A stretch of DNA of 55,197 nucleotides from DASSCW01 sp036556695 (GCA_036556695.1 DATBIY010000088.1:1-55197), one strand, 5' to 3'. Positions 42,814 to 51,011 are shown, counted from the first letter of the stretch. A program made the numbers and translations. The notes: generated by a model not told the origin, from the sequence alone.

Positions 42814-43170
42814 TCGAACGCAGGCACGTCACCGCCGCCCGAGCACTTCCGCCACGCGTACACCAAGGATCGGCAGGAGTTGCTCAATCGCCTGCGCCGG
42901 ATCGAGGGCCAGGCCCGCGGCCTGCAGCGGCTGGTGGACGAGGAAGCGTACTGCCTGGACCTGCTGCAGCAGGTCCAGGCGCTGACCGCCGCCGCCGACC
43001 AGGTGGGCCTTCTGCTGCTGGAGGACCACATCGCCGGCTGCCTGGCGCACGCCATCGAGTCCGGGCAGGGCAAGCCGTACGTGGACGAGGTGATGACCGT
43101 CGTGCGGAGAACGATGGGCCGTCCGGCATCCCGCCGCCGTGGTCCGGAGGACGCCCAGGACGAGGCCTAG
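42811..43170 (+). CDS. csoR: CsoR-family metal-sensing repressor
   Basis: All-helical DNA-binding repressor, 119 residues, of the CsoR/RcnR/FrmR family. The ligand pattern of copper sensors is present: Cys48 (EAYCLDLL), His73 and Cys77 (EDHIAGC). Core helix 1 reads NRLRRIEGQARGLQRL as in family members. The copper assignment rests on this C-H-C set. Its probable operator lies on its own start. No copper exporter or chaperone lies next to it; regulated genes must be elsewhere, or the divergent PIG-L/ABC operon 63 bases away. Confidence 0.9.
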   Translation: MSNAGTSPPPEHFRHAYTKDRQELLNRLRRIEGQARGLQRLVDEEAYCLDLLQQVQALTAAADQVGLLLLEDHIAGCLAHAIESGQGKPYVDEVMTVVRRTMGRPASRRRGPEDAQDEA

Positions 43171-43194
43171 ACCGCAGGCGCCACGAGGCAAGAT

Positions 43195-43227
43195 GGGAGT
43201 GCCGCAGGGGGGAACCACGGCACTCCC
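43195..43227 (+). terminator. bidirectional stem-loop terminator
   Basis: A perfect 10-base stem (43195-43204 with 43218-43227) and 13-base loop between the convergent csoR-like and methylase-like genes. No T-run on either side. Confidence 0.65.
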
Positions 43228-43272
43228 GCGGTGACTATACGCAACCCGGTCAAGAAGCGAGCAAGCGTCCGC

Positions 43273-46155
43273 TCACTCGCCGAACATGGTCAGCTGCTGG
43301 CCGCCACGCTCGATCAGCGGGTCGAGGCCGAGGATCGGCTCCAGGCGCTCCAGTGATGCCTGCTCGGCGGCCATCAGGGCGTCGAGGTGCTGCCACTTGA
43401 GGAAGTACCAGTTCTGGCGCGCGATCTCGGCGCGCAGCCACGGCGAGCGCTCAAGTTTCAGGCGCACCAGCTCGGTGCGCTCGGCCGGAAAGACCAGGAA
43501 GCGCGCCTGCTGATCACCCGGCGGGATCTGGCGACCGCGTCGCAGCACCGCCTCGCCGAGCATCGCGGTCCACTCCACCTCGAACAGGAAGGCAAGGCTG
43601 CCGCGCCGATACCACAGCGCGTCGACCGCGCCGAGCGCCTCGGCCGGGGCGCGGACCACGAGCGGCAAATAGGCGCGCCGCTCGTCCTCGTGCAGCCGGT
43701 CCAGCAGCGCGGCGCCGGCATACGGACGGTCGTGCTCGCGCTTGCTGACCCAGGCCCGCAGGCCGATGCGGTGGCCGTAGTCCACCAATGTACCGATGAC
43801 GCGTGCGTGGTCCTCCAGCCGGCGCCCGAGCTCCTCGGTGGTCCGCAGCTGACTGCGCTCCCCCACCGTGGCGTAGGCCGCCAGGCAGGCGCGCACCAGC
43901 TCCTCGTCCGGCGAGTCGAGTCCCGGGAAGAGGCTGTAGATGCGATCAAGGAAGCCGCGCTCATCGAGCCGCCCGGCGGTGGTCAGGATCGAGAAGGTCG
44001 ACCACTCCACCCGGTCGGCCAGCGGCGACTCGGCGAGCTCCGGGTCACGCAGCCACCACATCGGCCGATCCGGCTCGCCCAGGCGCACCAGCGAGCGGTG
44101 CTCGTCGCGCCACAGCTCCTCGCGCAGCAGCGTCGCCAACAGGGCGGCGCCGCCCCGCTCCAGGCGCTCGTCCGGCGCGGTGTCGCTGTCACCCTCGCCG
44201 TTCGCGCGGGCCAGCGCGACCCGTCGCAGCAGCCCGGAACGCTGCAGCCACAGCACCACCGCGGCGGCGATGCGCGTGAGGCCGGCCGGCTCGCCACGGG
44301 CGCGCAGCAAATCCACCGCCGCGAGGTCGATGGCTTCTGCCAGCTCCGGGTAGGTAAGGTGGCCCTCATCGGCGCCGAGCCGCAGCGGGCGCGGCTGCAC
44401 AGCGTCGCGCAGCCTGTCCTCGGCCGACGGCTTGCGGAAGTGGAGCGTCAGGCCGTCGCCGGAACGGCGCGACTCGCGATGGATGACGTCCACCAGCTCC
44501 AGGCCGGCCGCCGCGCCGGCAGTGGCGAGTGCCAGCAGCTGATCCGGGTCGTCGCCGTCGACCATGGCCACGAACCAGCCGTCCGGCTTCAACGCGCCCG
44601 CGGCGGAGGCCACGCCGTGGCGCAGGGCCGTCGCCTGTGCGCCGTCCGAGCGGGCCGGCGCCGTGCCGAAGAGCGGCTCCAGTCGCAGCGTCTCTGCCGC
44701 CTCGCGACCGATCAGCCAGGCCGTGGCCAGGTACTCGAAGCTCAGCTCGTCTACGCTCGGCGCGTCGGCCACCGATGACAGCACCATGTCGACGTGGTCG
44801 GGCGGCAGGTATTGGCCGATGACCGCCGGCCGGCAGCGGATCCAGAAGACGTTGGCGGCGGCCATGCCGCCCAGCTCCTCCAGGCCGGCCGCCATTCGCG
44901 CCGGCCGCCGATCGCGCCCCAAAGCGGCGATGGCGATGCGCACGTCTTGCACCGCCGACTCGAACAGGCGCCACACGTTGACCTCGCGCTGGAAGCGCGA
45001 GGCGGGCTGGCGGACATGGCCGCCGCTGATGCGCAGCGAGGCCACGCGGCCCGGATAGCCGTTCAAGCGGCTCGCCGGCAACAGGCAGGCGGCGAGTGCC
45101 AGGCGGAACACCGCGGCCAGCGCCGGGTCGCGCAGCTCGGCGTCGATCTTGTTGGCGATGGTCCACATCGCGTACAGGTTGCGGGGCGTGAAGAGCTCGA
45201 GCAGCTCGTCGACCAGCTCCGTGCGGCCGTCCAGCACCGGGAAGCGCTCGTGCAGCTGGTGGTAGTGCGCTGCTTGGTGCAGGTCCGTGGCGGTGAGCTG
45301 CGGCGCGGGCTCCGGCAGCACGGTCGAGGCGAAGCGCGGCCGCTCCGGGTCGCGGACCGGAGCCTCGACCGGCAGCGAGGGTGGCGGTGGCGGCTCGCCG
45401 GCCTCGCCGATGGGAGCGGCCGGGTCCTCTTCCAGCGACGGGGCGGCGGTCAGGCCGACCGGCGCCGGCGGCAGGTCCTGTTCGTCGTCCGCGTCGGCCG
45501 CGGGATCGGAGCCGGGATCGGACTCCATGTCAGGCCCGAGCTCGGATGCCAGATCGGCGGCCTGATCCATGGGCGGCTCGCCCACCTCGACCGCAACCAC
45601 GCCCTCGGGCCGGGTGATGCCCAGCTTTTCGAGGTCGATGTCATCGACCCCGGCCACGCGCTCCGCCGGCCCGCCGACCGAGATGTCGCAGTTCTGGCAG
45701 CGGTACACCTTGCGGCCCGGCGCATCGGCGTCACGCGGCCAGATGAACTGCTCCGCCACCACCGGCCGGCGGCACGTGGCGCAGCGGGTGGCATACAGCT
45801 CCTCGATGTGCTGCCGCAGCGGCACGTCCACCCGCCGCGAGGCGGCCAGTGCGGCGAAGGTCGCCTCGATCGAGCCGGCATCGGGCGTCAGCAGGAAGGC
45901 CTGGGCGGCCAGCTGCGCGAAGGGGCTGGGATCGGCGGCCACCGCCCGCATGCCGGCGGCGATGGCGCGGCGTGCCGTCCAGCCCGTGCCGGCCCAGGGG
46001 TCCAGGATGGTGTCACCTGCACGGGCGTACGAGGCGAGCTCGGCGTCGAGCTGGTTATCGGCCGGCGAGGGGAAGTAGCGCTCCAGGAGCGCGAGCCCGG
46101 GGAGGCGACGAGGAAGGACGACGTGGTCGAGTCGCTTCCGTTGGGCCTCGCCCAT
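43273..46155 (-). CDS. degenerate DNA-methylase / PD-(D/E)XK-like fusion protein
   Basis: A 960-residue soluble protein of unknown function. Residues 30-90 hold an AdoMet-binding motif I, DPWAGTG (52-58), of amino-methyltransferase type. A zinc ribbon follows (Cys125, Cys128, Cys153, Cys156), then a Pro/acidic linker (193-270). The segment expected to carry the catalytic DPPY after a strand reads MVLSSVADAPSVDELSFEYL (457-476), so the catalytic motif is lost. The C-terminal part (about 600-960) contains VDALWYRRG with Asp845 and FLFEVE with Glu859 and Glu861, spaced as in PD-(D/E)XK nucleases. The end QLTMF (954-958) resembles a sliding-clamp-binding motif. It follows a TPR gene by 8 bases. 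Confidence 0.7.
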   Translation of the reverse strand: MGEAQRKRLDHVVLPRRLPGLALLERYFPSPADNQLDAELASYARAGDTILDPWAGTGWTARRAIAAGMRAVAADPSPFAQLAAQAFLLTPDAGSIEATFAALAASRRVDVPLRQHIEELYATRCATCRRPVVAEQFIWPRDADAPGRKVYRCQNCDISVGGPAERVAGVDDIDLEKLGITRPEGVVAVEVGEPPMDQAADLASELGPDMESDPGSDPAADADDEQDLPPAPVGLTAAPSLEEDPAAPIGEAGEPPPPPSLPVEAPVRDPERPRFASTVLPEPAPQLTATDLHQAAHYHQLHERFPVLDGRTELVDELLELFTPRNLYAMWTIANKIDAELRDPALAAVFRLALAACLLPASRLNGYPGRVASLRISGGHVRQPASRFQREVNVWRLFESAVQDVRIAIAALGRDRRPARMAAGLEELGGMAAANVFWIRCRPAVIGQYLPPDHVDMVLSSVADAPSVDELSFEYLATAWLIGREAAETLRLEPLFGTAPARSDGAQATALRHGVASAAGALKPDGWFVAMVDGDDPDQLLALATAGAAAGLELVDVIHRESRRSGDGLTLHFRKPSAEDRLRDAVQPRPLRLGADEGHLTYPELAEAIDLAAVDLLRARGEPAGLTRIAAAVVLWLQRSGLLRRVALARANGEGDSDTAPDERLERGGAALLATLLREELWRDEHRSLVRLGEPDRPMWWLRDPELAESPLADRVEWSTFSILTTAGRLDERGFLDRIYSLFPGLDSPDEELVRACLAAYATVGERSQLRTTEELGRRLEDHARVIGTLVDYGHRIGLRAWVSKREHDRPYAGAALLDRLHEDERRAYLPLVVRAPAEALGAVDALWYRRGSLAFLFEVEWTAMLGEAVLRRGRQIPPGDQQARFLVFPAERTELVRLKLERSPWLRAEIARQNWYFLKWQHLDALMAAEQASLERLEPILGLDPLIERGGQQLTMFGE

Positions 46156-46163
46156 CGGGCCTC

Positions 46164-46994
46164 CTACGGTTCCTCGAGCAGCTCCTCTTCGAGCTCGGGC
46201 TCGGCCGAGAACTCCGGCAGGCTGGTGTCGAGCTCCTCGACCTCCTCCGGCTCCTCGTCGAGCTCTTCGCTCTCCTCTCCCTCGTCATCGTAGCGGAGTG
46301 CACTGCCCCGAATGTCGGGTCGTACGCCCGCCGGCCGCCCTGACGTGCTCCCCGGGAACGACACCTTTCCGAAATTGTCCGGGTGGGCGAAGGTCTCGCG
46401 GATGATGATCCGCACCTCGTCGGCACTTACCACCGTGATGGCTGCCTCGTAGCGGTTGCCGCCCTTCATCAGCTTGCCAAGCCGCGCGCCGACGCGAGGC
46501 TCGACCTGGCCGATCTGCGCATCACCGACGCTTGCCACCAGCACCTCGCCGTCGAGCGTCAGCTCGACCGCGTCACCCGGCGACAGCGGTGCCAGCTGGC
46601 GCGCCGGACCGACGTTGATGACCCGGGCATGGCCGGTCTTGCCCATCTCCTCGATGAAATCGGCAGCCGATGCCTTCTCCGGCTTGCCGTTGCCGCTGGT
46701 GCCGTCGCCGCCACCCAGCAGCACCCGGAGGCGAGCGACATTGCGCTCCGCGATGCGGTTGGTGGCGTCGCGCGCCAGCGCCCGCTCGTACGCCTCCAGC
46801 GCCTCGGCATGGCGGCCGAGCTCCGCCAGCGCCTTGCCAAGGCGGTTATAGCCGTCGGTGTCCGGCCCCAGCTCGAGCAACTGCCTGTTGGTCTCGACCG
46901 CCGCTTCCCACTCCCCGCTGGTGGCCTGGGTGATGGCAGTCTCCGCCAGCTGCCGGCGCTGGCGCACGGTCGTCTCAGTGTCTCCAAGCGTCAT
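46164..46994 (-). CDS. TPR protein with acidic tail, partner of methylase-like gene
   Basis: A 276-residue protein. Residues about 14-90 form TPR repeats (YNRLGKALAELGRHAEALEAYERAL). Residues about 105-235 form a compact beta-rich domain that I cannot name, with VNVGPARQLAPLSPGDAVEL, VGDAQIGQVEPRVGARLGKLMKGGNRYEAAI and EVRIIIRETF. The last 40 residues are almost wholly Glu/Asp. It has its own near-consensus promoter (47082-47110) and lies 8 bases upstream of the 960-residue protein, so both are made together. An acidic tail of this kind often mimics nucleic acid; that is an inference. Confidence 0.75.
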   Translation of the reverse strand: MTLGDTETTVRQRRQLAETAITQATSGEWEAAVETNRQLLELGPDTDGYNRLGKALAELGRHAEALEAYERALARDATNRIAERNVARLRVLLGGGDGTSGNGKPEKASAADFIEEMGKTGHARVINVGPARQLAPLSPGDAVELTLDGEVLVASVGDAQIGQVEPRVGARLGKLMKGGNRYEAAITVVSADEVRIIIRETFAHPDNFGKVSFPGSTSGRPAGVRPDIRGSALRYDDEGEESEELDEEPEEVEELDTSLPEFSAEPELEEELLEEP

Positions 46995-47081
46995 GGCGTG
47001 GCTGGTTCTCCCCGCAGAAAGGTGCGGAATCGAAGGTGCATGGAATGGCCCCGGAGCCGCCGCCCGGCCCGAGGGCGCCTT

Positions 47082-47110
47082 GTTGTAGCACCGGCCGTGG
47101 GGGGTGTCAA
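47082..47110 (-). promoter_or_regulatory. promoter of TPR / methylase-like operon
   Basis: TTGACA (47105-47110, minus strand), 17-base spacer, TACAAC (47082-47087). The -35 is a perfect consensus. The leader is about 80 bases long and includes GGGGAGAA near the start codon. Confidence 0.65.
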
Positions 47111-47132
47111 CGCGAGGGCGGGCGGCGCTTGC

Positions 47133-47906
47133 TCAGGCCTTGTACAGCAGCAGCGCCACCACCAGCCCAAGCGCCGCCAGGGCGCCGAACTCGATGATCA
47201 CCGACCTGCCCGATGCGCCGTCGTCCAGCGCCTCCGCGGCGCCGGCCCAGGCGTGGAAGGCAAGGCCGATGACGGCGGCCCCCACCACGCCGGGCAGGCG
47301 CAGCAGCCCGACCGCCGCAGCCACCTGGGCAATCGCCACCAGCTGCAGCGCGGCCTGACCGACCGCCTCGATCCCGCTCCGCCCGCGAGCCTCGGCGGCG
47401 CGCAGCGCGGGGACAGCCACGATCAGCAGCAGCGGGATCAGGCCGGGCGGCCATGCGTTCACCGGTACCAGCGCCGCGATGCCGGCCGCGCCGGCGAAGA
47501 CGATCCCCACCAGCGCCAGGTCCAGTCCAACGCGCCGATGCCCGGCGGCGAGGTCCAGCTCCAGCCGGACCACGGCCCACAGCAGGATCACGGCAACCGG
47601 CGCCAGCAGCAGGCCGACCGCCGGGACCGCCACCCGGCCGAACAGGGTCAGCGCCACGCCGGCGCCGGCCAGCGTGGCGTAGCGCGCGAATCCAAGCTCC
47701 GGCTGGGCAGGGCCGATGAGCCACACCGCTCCCAGCCCGCCGATGGCCAGCTGCGCAGCGACCGCCACGGCCAGCCAGAACGGCGACAGGAGCCAGCCCG
47801 CGACCGCCGCCGCGGTCATCAGCACCGCGACCAGGATCGTCTCCGGATGGTGGATCCTGGCCAGCGCTCGAGCAAAGGCAGGCTGGCGCCGGCTGAGCCG
47901 ATTCAT
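47133..47906 (-). CDS. polytopic membrane protein, function unknown
   Basis: A 257-residue protein with seven or eight hydrophobic spans and short loops, no recognised motif. The first 25 residues are basic (NRLSRRQPAFARALARIHHPE) and cytoplasmic. Repeated charged pairs between spans (RLELDLAAGHRRVGLDL) and the overall plan loosely recall UbiA-like or small transporter folds, but no Asp-rich prenyl-binding motif is seen. Its ATG overlaps the stop of polX (TGATG), so it is translated with it; a functional link is not evident. Confidence 0.7.
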   Translation of the reverse strand: MNRLSRRQPAFARALARIHHPETILVAVLMTAAAVAGWLLSPFWLAVAVAAQLAIGGLGAVWLIGPAQPELGFARYATLAGAGVALTLFGRVAVPAVGLLLAPVAVILLWAVVRLELDLAAGHRRVGLDLALVGIVFAGAAGIAALVPVNAWPPGLIPLLLIVAVPALRAAEARGRSGIEAVGQAALQLVAIAQVAAAVGLLRLPGVVGAAVIGLAFHAWAGAAEALDDGASGRSVIIEFGALAALGLVVALLLYKA

Positions 47907-49660
47907 CACCGCAGCGAATCCAGGAAGGCGTCGGCGTCGGCGGCGCCGGCCACCCGGTCGGCGGTGACCCATCCACGCCGCGCCATCGAAACCGCGTAGT
48001 CCAGCTGCGACAGCTCCTCGGTGCGATGCGCGTCGCTGGCCAGCGTGACGCGGCAACCCGCCTCGGTGGCCGCACGGCCCAGCACATCGTCCATGTCCAG
48101 CCGCGGGCTGCCGTTCATCTCCAGCATCGTGCCGGTGCGCGCCGCCGCCTCGAAGATGCGCGGCCAGTCCAGAGGCATGGGATCGCGGCGGTTGACGATT
48201 CGCCCGGTGGGATGTGCGATGACATCGACGTGCGGGTTCTCGATGGCGGCCAGCGTGCGCGCCGTAAGCTGCTCGGATGGCTGGTTGCGTGCGGTGTGCA
48301 CCGACGCCACCACCACCTCGAACGCCGCGAGCAGCTCGTCCGGGTAGTCGAGGCTGCCATCGGCGCGCACCTCCATCTCGGTGCCGTGCAGGATGCGGAA
48401 CGGCGCCAGCTCCGCGTTCAGCCGGGCGATCTCGGCGCGTTGTTCGTCGATGCGCTGCGGCGGCAGGCCGCGCGCGATGCCCAGCGACGGCGAGTGATCG
48501 GTCAGGACCATCCACTGCAGCCCGCGGTCGCGTGCGGCCCTGGCCATGACCTCGATCGAATCGACCCCATCGGTCCAGTCCGAGTGGACGTGGGTATCAC
48601 CCCGAAGATCGCCGACGGCCACCGGCGTGGGCATGGCGCCCTTCTGCGCCGCGGCGATGACATCGGTGTCCTCGCGCATCTCCGGCGGGATCCAGGGGAG
48701 GTTTAGACGGGCGTAGACCGCTTCCTCGGTATCGTCGAGCAGGAGCTCGCCGCTTTCCACCACCTTGAAGCCCTTCTCCGATAGCGAGAGGCCGCGATCC
48801 AGCGCAATGCCGCGCAGCGCGACGTTGTGCTCCTTGCTGCCTGTGAAGTGCACCAGGTGGCTGCCCCAGGCCGTCGGCGGGCAGACCATCAGGTCCACGC
48901 GCAGGCCGCTGTTGGCCAGCAGGATGCTCGACTTGTCGACGCCCGCGGCCAGCACTCGGTCCACGTCGGTAAGGCCATCCAGCGTGGCGATCAGCGCCGC
49001 CGGGTTTTCGGTGGCGGCCAGCAGGTCAAGGTCGCCAATGGTGGGCTTGCGGCGGCGCAGCGAGCCGGCGGGCTCGATGTGCACCACGCCCGGCACCTCG
49101 CGCAGGTGCGTCAGCAGGCCGGCGATCATCTCGTCGGCCTCGTGGAGCAGGACGCGGCTGATCTTGCGCTCCATGTGGGCGATGCCGGCCAGGATGTTCT
49201 GCTCCGTCCGCTCGGAAAGCCCCTTGATGCCGCGCAGCTGGCCGTCGGCCGCTGCCGCCTGCAGAGCGTCGACCGAGTCGATGCCGCGCTCGTCGTGCAG
49301 CAGCTTCACGGTTCGTGGGCCGACGCCCGAGATGCGCAGCATGTCGAGCAGGCCCTGTGGAACCTGCGCCCGCAGCTTCTCGTGGTAGGCCAGCTGCCCC
49401 GTCTCTGACAGCTCGGCCAGCTTCGTCGAGAGCGCCGGGCCGGCGCCCGGCAGCTTGGGCGGCGTGCCGCGGCGGTAGAGCGCGGCCACGTCCTCCGGGT
49501 AGCGCTCGATGGCGTCCGCCACGCGCCGGTACGCCACCGACTTGTAGACCACCTCGCCCAGGATCTCGAGCATGTCGCCGATCTCGCGAAAGATGCGCGC
49601 CAGCTCGCTGTTGGTGAGCAGCGCGTCGTCGGAACGCGTGATCGCGCGCGGTCGAGGCAT
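47906..49660 (-). CDS. polX: DNA polymerase X family protein with PHP domain
   Basis: Family X DNA polymerase fused to a PHP phosphoesterase, 584 residues, for gap-filling DNA repair. Order: helix-hairpin-helix 8-kDa-like domain (about 15-130; LPGAGPALSTKLAEL, ISGVGPRTVKLL), nucleotidyltransferase palm (GSLRRRKPTIGDLDLL with the GS and DxD pair; LRVDLMV), then C-terminal PHP (DTHVHSDWTDG, LTDHSPSLGIA, HGTEMEV, IAHPTGR, SDAHR) giving 3-prime exonuclease activity. All PHP metal ligands are visible. The ATG at 49660 is chosen because TAGAAT lies 8 bases upstream; an in-frame start 21 bases earlier would overlap that box. Confidence 0.95.
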   Translation of the reverse strand: MPRPRAITRSDDALLTNSELARIFREIGDMLEILGEVVYKSVAYRRVADAIERYPEDVAALYRRGTPPKLPGAGPALSTKLAELSETGQLAYHEKLRAQVPQGLLDMLRISGVGPRTVKLLHDERGIDSVDALQAAAADGQLRGIKGLSERTEQNILAGIAHMERKISRVLLHEADEMIAGLLTHLREVPGVVHIEPAGSLRRRKPTIGDLDLLAATENPAALIATLDGLTDVDRVLAAGVDKSSILLANSGLRVDLMVCPPTAWGSHLVHFTGSKEHNVALRGIALDRGLSLSEKGFKVVESGELLLDDTEEAVYARLNLPWIPPEMREDTDVIAAAQKGAMPTPVAVGDLRGDTHVHSDWTDGVDSIEVMARAARDRGLQWMVLTDHSPSLGIARGLPPQRIDEQRAEIARLNAELAPFRILHGTEMEVRADGSLDYPDELLAAFEVVVASVHTARNQPSEQLTARTLAAIENPHVDVIAHPTGRIVNRRDPMPLDWPRIFEAAARTGTMLEMNGSPRLDMDDVLGRAATEAGCRVTLASDAHRTEELSQLDYAVSMARRGWVTADRVAGAADADAFLDSLR

Positions 49661-49668
49661 GGGCCTGA

Positions 49669-49674
49669 ATTCTA
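49669..49674 (-). promoter_or_regulatory. leaderless -10 box for polX
   Basis: TAGAAT on the minus strand, 8 bases before the ATG at 49660; five of six consensus bases. Confidence 0.6.
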
Positions 49675-49685
49675 CGGGCAAGCGA

Positions 49686-49716
49686 ATGGCCCGACCCCTG
49701 CTGGGGATCGGGCCAT
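49686..49716 (-). terminator. 13-bp stem-loop terminator after small-gene operon
   Basis: ATGGCCCGA pairs with TCGGGCCAT (49686-49694, 49708-49716), continued by CCCC/GGGG after a one-base bulge, with loop TGCT. It lies 19 bases beyond the stop of the small gene at 49735 and before the polX promoter. Confidence 0.7.
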
Positions 49717-49734
49717 CTGTCGCGAAGTGACGCC

Positions 49735-49899
49735 TTATGCGCTGCGGGCGAGCGCCCGGCGAATGCGGCTGACGAGCGTCTGCCCGCGCCGCCGACGAAT
49801 CACGTCAGTCGAGCGCCGGCGGCGTGCCGCCTCCCCCAGCAGCTCTTCCTGCCGGAGCGCAGCCAGCAGACCAAGGTATCCAGCTCCACCTCGGCTCAT
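49735..49899 (-). CDS. small basic protein, 54 residues, function unknown
   Basis: A 54-residue protein rich in Arg (RRRRSTDVIRRRRG) with an N-terminal amphipathic helix (YLGLLAALRQEELLGEAARR). The ATG has GGAGG seven bases upstream and overlaps the stop of the preceding 48-codon gene (ATGA). Codons are lower in GC at third positions in the first fifth, then typical. No family recognised. The operon promoter, ribosome site, coupling and terminator all support expression. It could interact with membrane or nucleic acid through the basic stretch. Confidence 0.7.
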   Translation of the reverse strand: MSRGGAGYLGLLAALRQEELLGEAARRRRSTDVIRRRRGQTLVSRIRRALARSA

Positions 49900-50042
49900 G
49901 GCTTGCCTCCATTTCCGTTCAGTAGCGTTGCCTGATTTCCGTTTCCGCTGCTCCTCCACGAGTTCCGGCTATCGGCTCCCCAACCGAAGGCCGCCACGCC
50001 GAGGACCAGCAGGACCCCGATGCTGATGAGGATCTCGATCAT
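49896..50042 (-). CDS. small membrane peptide, 48 residues
   Basis: A 48-residue single-span protein: transmembrane helix about 3-22 (IEILISIGVLLVLGVAAFGW) and a polar Asn/Gly/Ser tail. The ATG is preceded by GGAGGT at ideal spacing, and its stop overlaps the next gene. The tail is encoded by two near-repeats of AACGGAAAT-type sequence and uses lower-GC codons than neighbours, so it may be evolving quickly or recently acquired. Faces a CGNR-type regulator across a shared, repeat-rich control region. Function unknown. Confidence 0.7.
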   Translation of the reverse strand: MIEILISIGVLLVLGVAAFGWGADSRNSWRSSGNGNQATLLNGNGGKP

Positions 50043-50060
50043 GTCGGCACCTCCAGGCCA

Positions 50061-50090
50061 GTAACTCTTGTGGTAGGTATCAGCGGTTAC
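50061..50090. promoter_or_regulatory. inverted repeat 1, GTAAC-N20-GTTAC
   Basis: GTAAC at 50061-50065 and GTTAC at 50086-50090, separated by 20 bases, just downstream of the -10 of the small-gene promoter. Candidate regulator site. Confidence 0.6.
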
Positions 50091-50096
50091 GTGGCT

Positions 50097-50125
50097 AGTC
50101 TATGGGCTAACGGGTAACTTGTCAA
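50097..50125 (-). promoter_or_regulatory. near-consensus promoter of small-gene operon
   Basis: TTGACA (50120-50125, minus strand), 17-base spacer, TAGACT (50097-50102). The best sigma-70 promoter in the window. Leader of about 48 bases with a strong ribosome site. Confidence 0.75.
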
Positions 50126-50143
50126 GGCGTGTAAACTGGTTAC
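50114..50143. promoter_or_regulatory. inverted repeat 2, GTAAC-N20-GTTAC
   Basis: GTAAC at 50114-50118 and GTTAC at 50139-50143, again 20 bases apart and 53 bases from repeat 1. It brackets the -35 of the small-gene promoter and the -10 of the CGNR gene. Confidence 0.6.
50132..50137 (+). promoter_or_regulatory. -10 box of CGNR regulator gene
   Basis: TAAACT, 9 bases before the ATG at 50147, inside inverted repeat 2; binding there could autoregulate the gene. Confidence 0.45.
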
Positions 50144-50146
50144 GAC

Positions 50147-50812
50147 ATGCCTGTTCGAACCGACCTGCCGGCTGAGCCGATGGACACGACGGAGCTGTTC
50201 GCCGAGTTCGCGAACACGCTCTCGTTCAACCGTGGGCAGCCTCGGGAGGGGCTTCCCGACGTCGACGCTCTGCTGGCCTGGCTGCGTGAGCACGGCCTGG
50301 TGAGTGAGCGCGGCCGGGCGACCGAGGTCGCGCGCCTGCGCCGTGATCCACGGGAGGCTGCGGCACGGATGGGGCGCTTTCGCGAGCTGCGAGCCCTGCT
50401 CCATCAGCTGGCCGGCGAGCTCGCTGACGAGGGCCAGCCGACCACCGAGTCGGTGACCGAGCTGAACCGGGTGCTGCGTGAGGGCCTGCACTACCACCAG
50501 CTGAAGCGTCAGCCCGACGGGGCCCACTACGCGGTCACCCAGGTCGGAGATCGGCTGGACCAGGCCCGCGCCGCCATCGCCAGCTCATTCGCCCACTTCG
50601 TGGCCGACGATGCGCCAGAGCGGCTGCGCGTGTGCGCCAACCAGGGATGCCGCTGGATCTTCGTCGATCGCTCCCCCACCGGGCGACGTCGCTGGTGCGA
50701 CATGCGGACCTGCGGCAACCAGGCCAAGGCGGCCCGCCACCGGGCCCGCGCCCGGTCGAAGCAGCTGGCGGTTCCGCAGCCGGGGGTTCCGCAACCGGCC
50801 GCCCACGACTAG
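50147..50812 (+). CDS. ABATE / CGNR zinc-finger transcriptional regulator
   Basis: A 221-residue putative DNA-binding regulator. Residues about 15-155 are the ABATE helical domain; 160-200 the C-terminal CGNR zinc finger with Cys163, Cys168, Cys184 and Cys189 (VCANQGCRWIFVD, RRWCDMRTCGNQAKAARHRAR). The signature CGNR reads CGNQ here. Such proteins are thought to bind DNA in stress or sugar responses, mainly in Actinomycetota. It is divergent from two tiny genes, with two paired inverted repeats between them, so it is the obvious candidate to regulate them. Start: ATG at 50147; MDTTELF at codon 12 is an alternative. Confidence 0.88.
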   Translation: MPVRTDLPAEPMDTTELFAEFANTLSFNRGQPREGLPDVDALLAWLREHGLVSERGRATEVARLRRDPREAAARMGRFRELRALLHQLAGELADEGQPTTESVTELNRVLREGLHYHQLKRQPDGAHYAVTQVGDRLDQARAAIASSFAHFVADDAPERLRVCANQGCRWIFVDRSPTGRRRWCDMRTCGNQAKAARHRARARSKQLAVPQPGVPQPAAHD

Positions 50813-51011
50813 AATCACCGCGGCCCACCGGCAGGTGTCGCAACCCGGGCCGAACGGAAACCGCACGAGGCGACGCGATCCATCGTGGACGCAGGCTCCA
50901 GTAGACGCGCGCGCCCGTGGCCTGGGACGGGGATGATCGCCTAGCTCCAATCCCCACCGACCACCGGCGCACGCCTGAGCGCGCCATGCGCGCAGATGCA
51001 AGGTGGTCGAC

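Noticed and set aside
43273..46155. Functional restriction-modification system
   Set aside because: The catalytic DPPY motif is absent and no separate specificity or restriction gene is adjacent.
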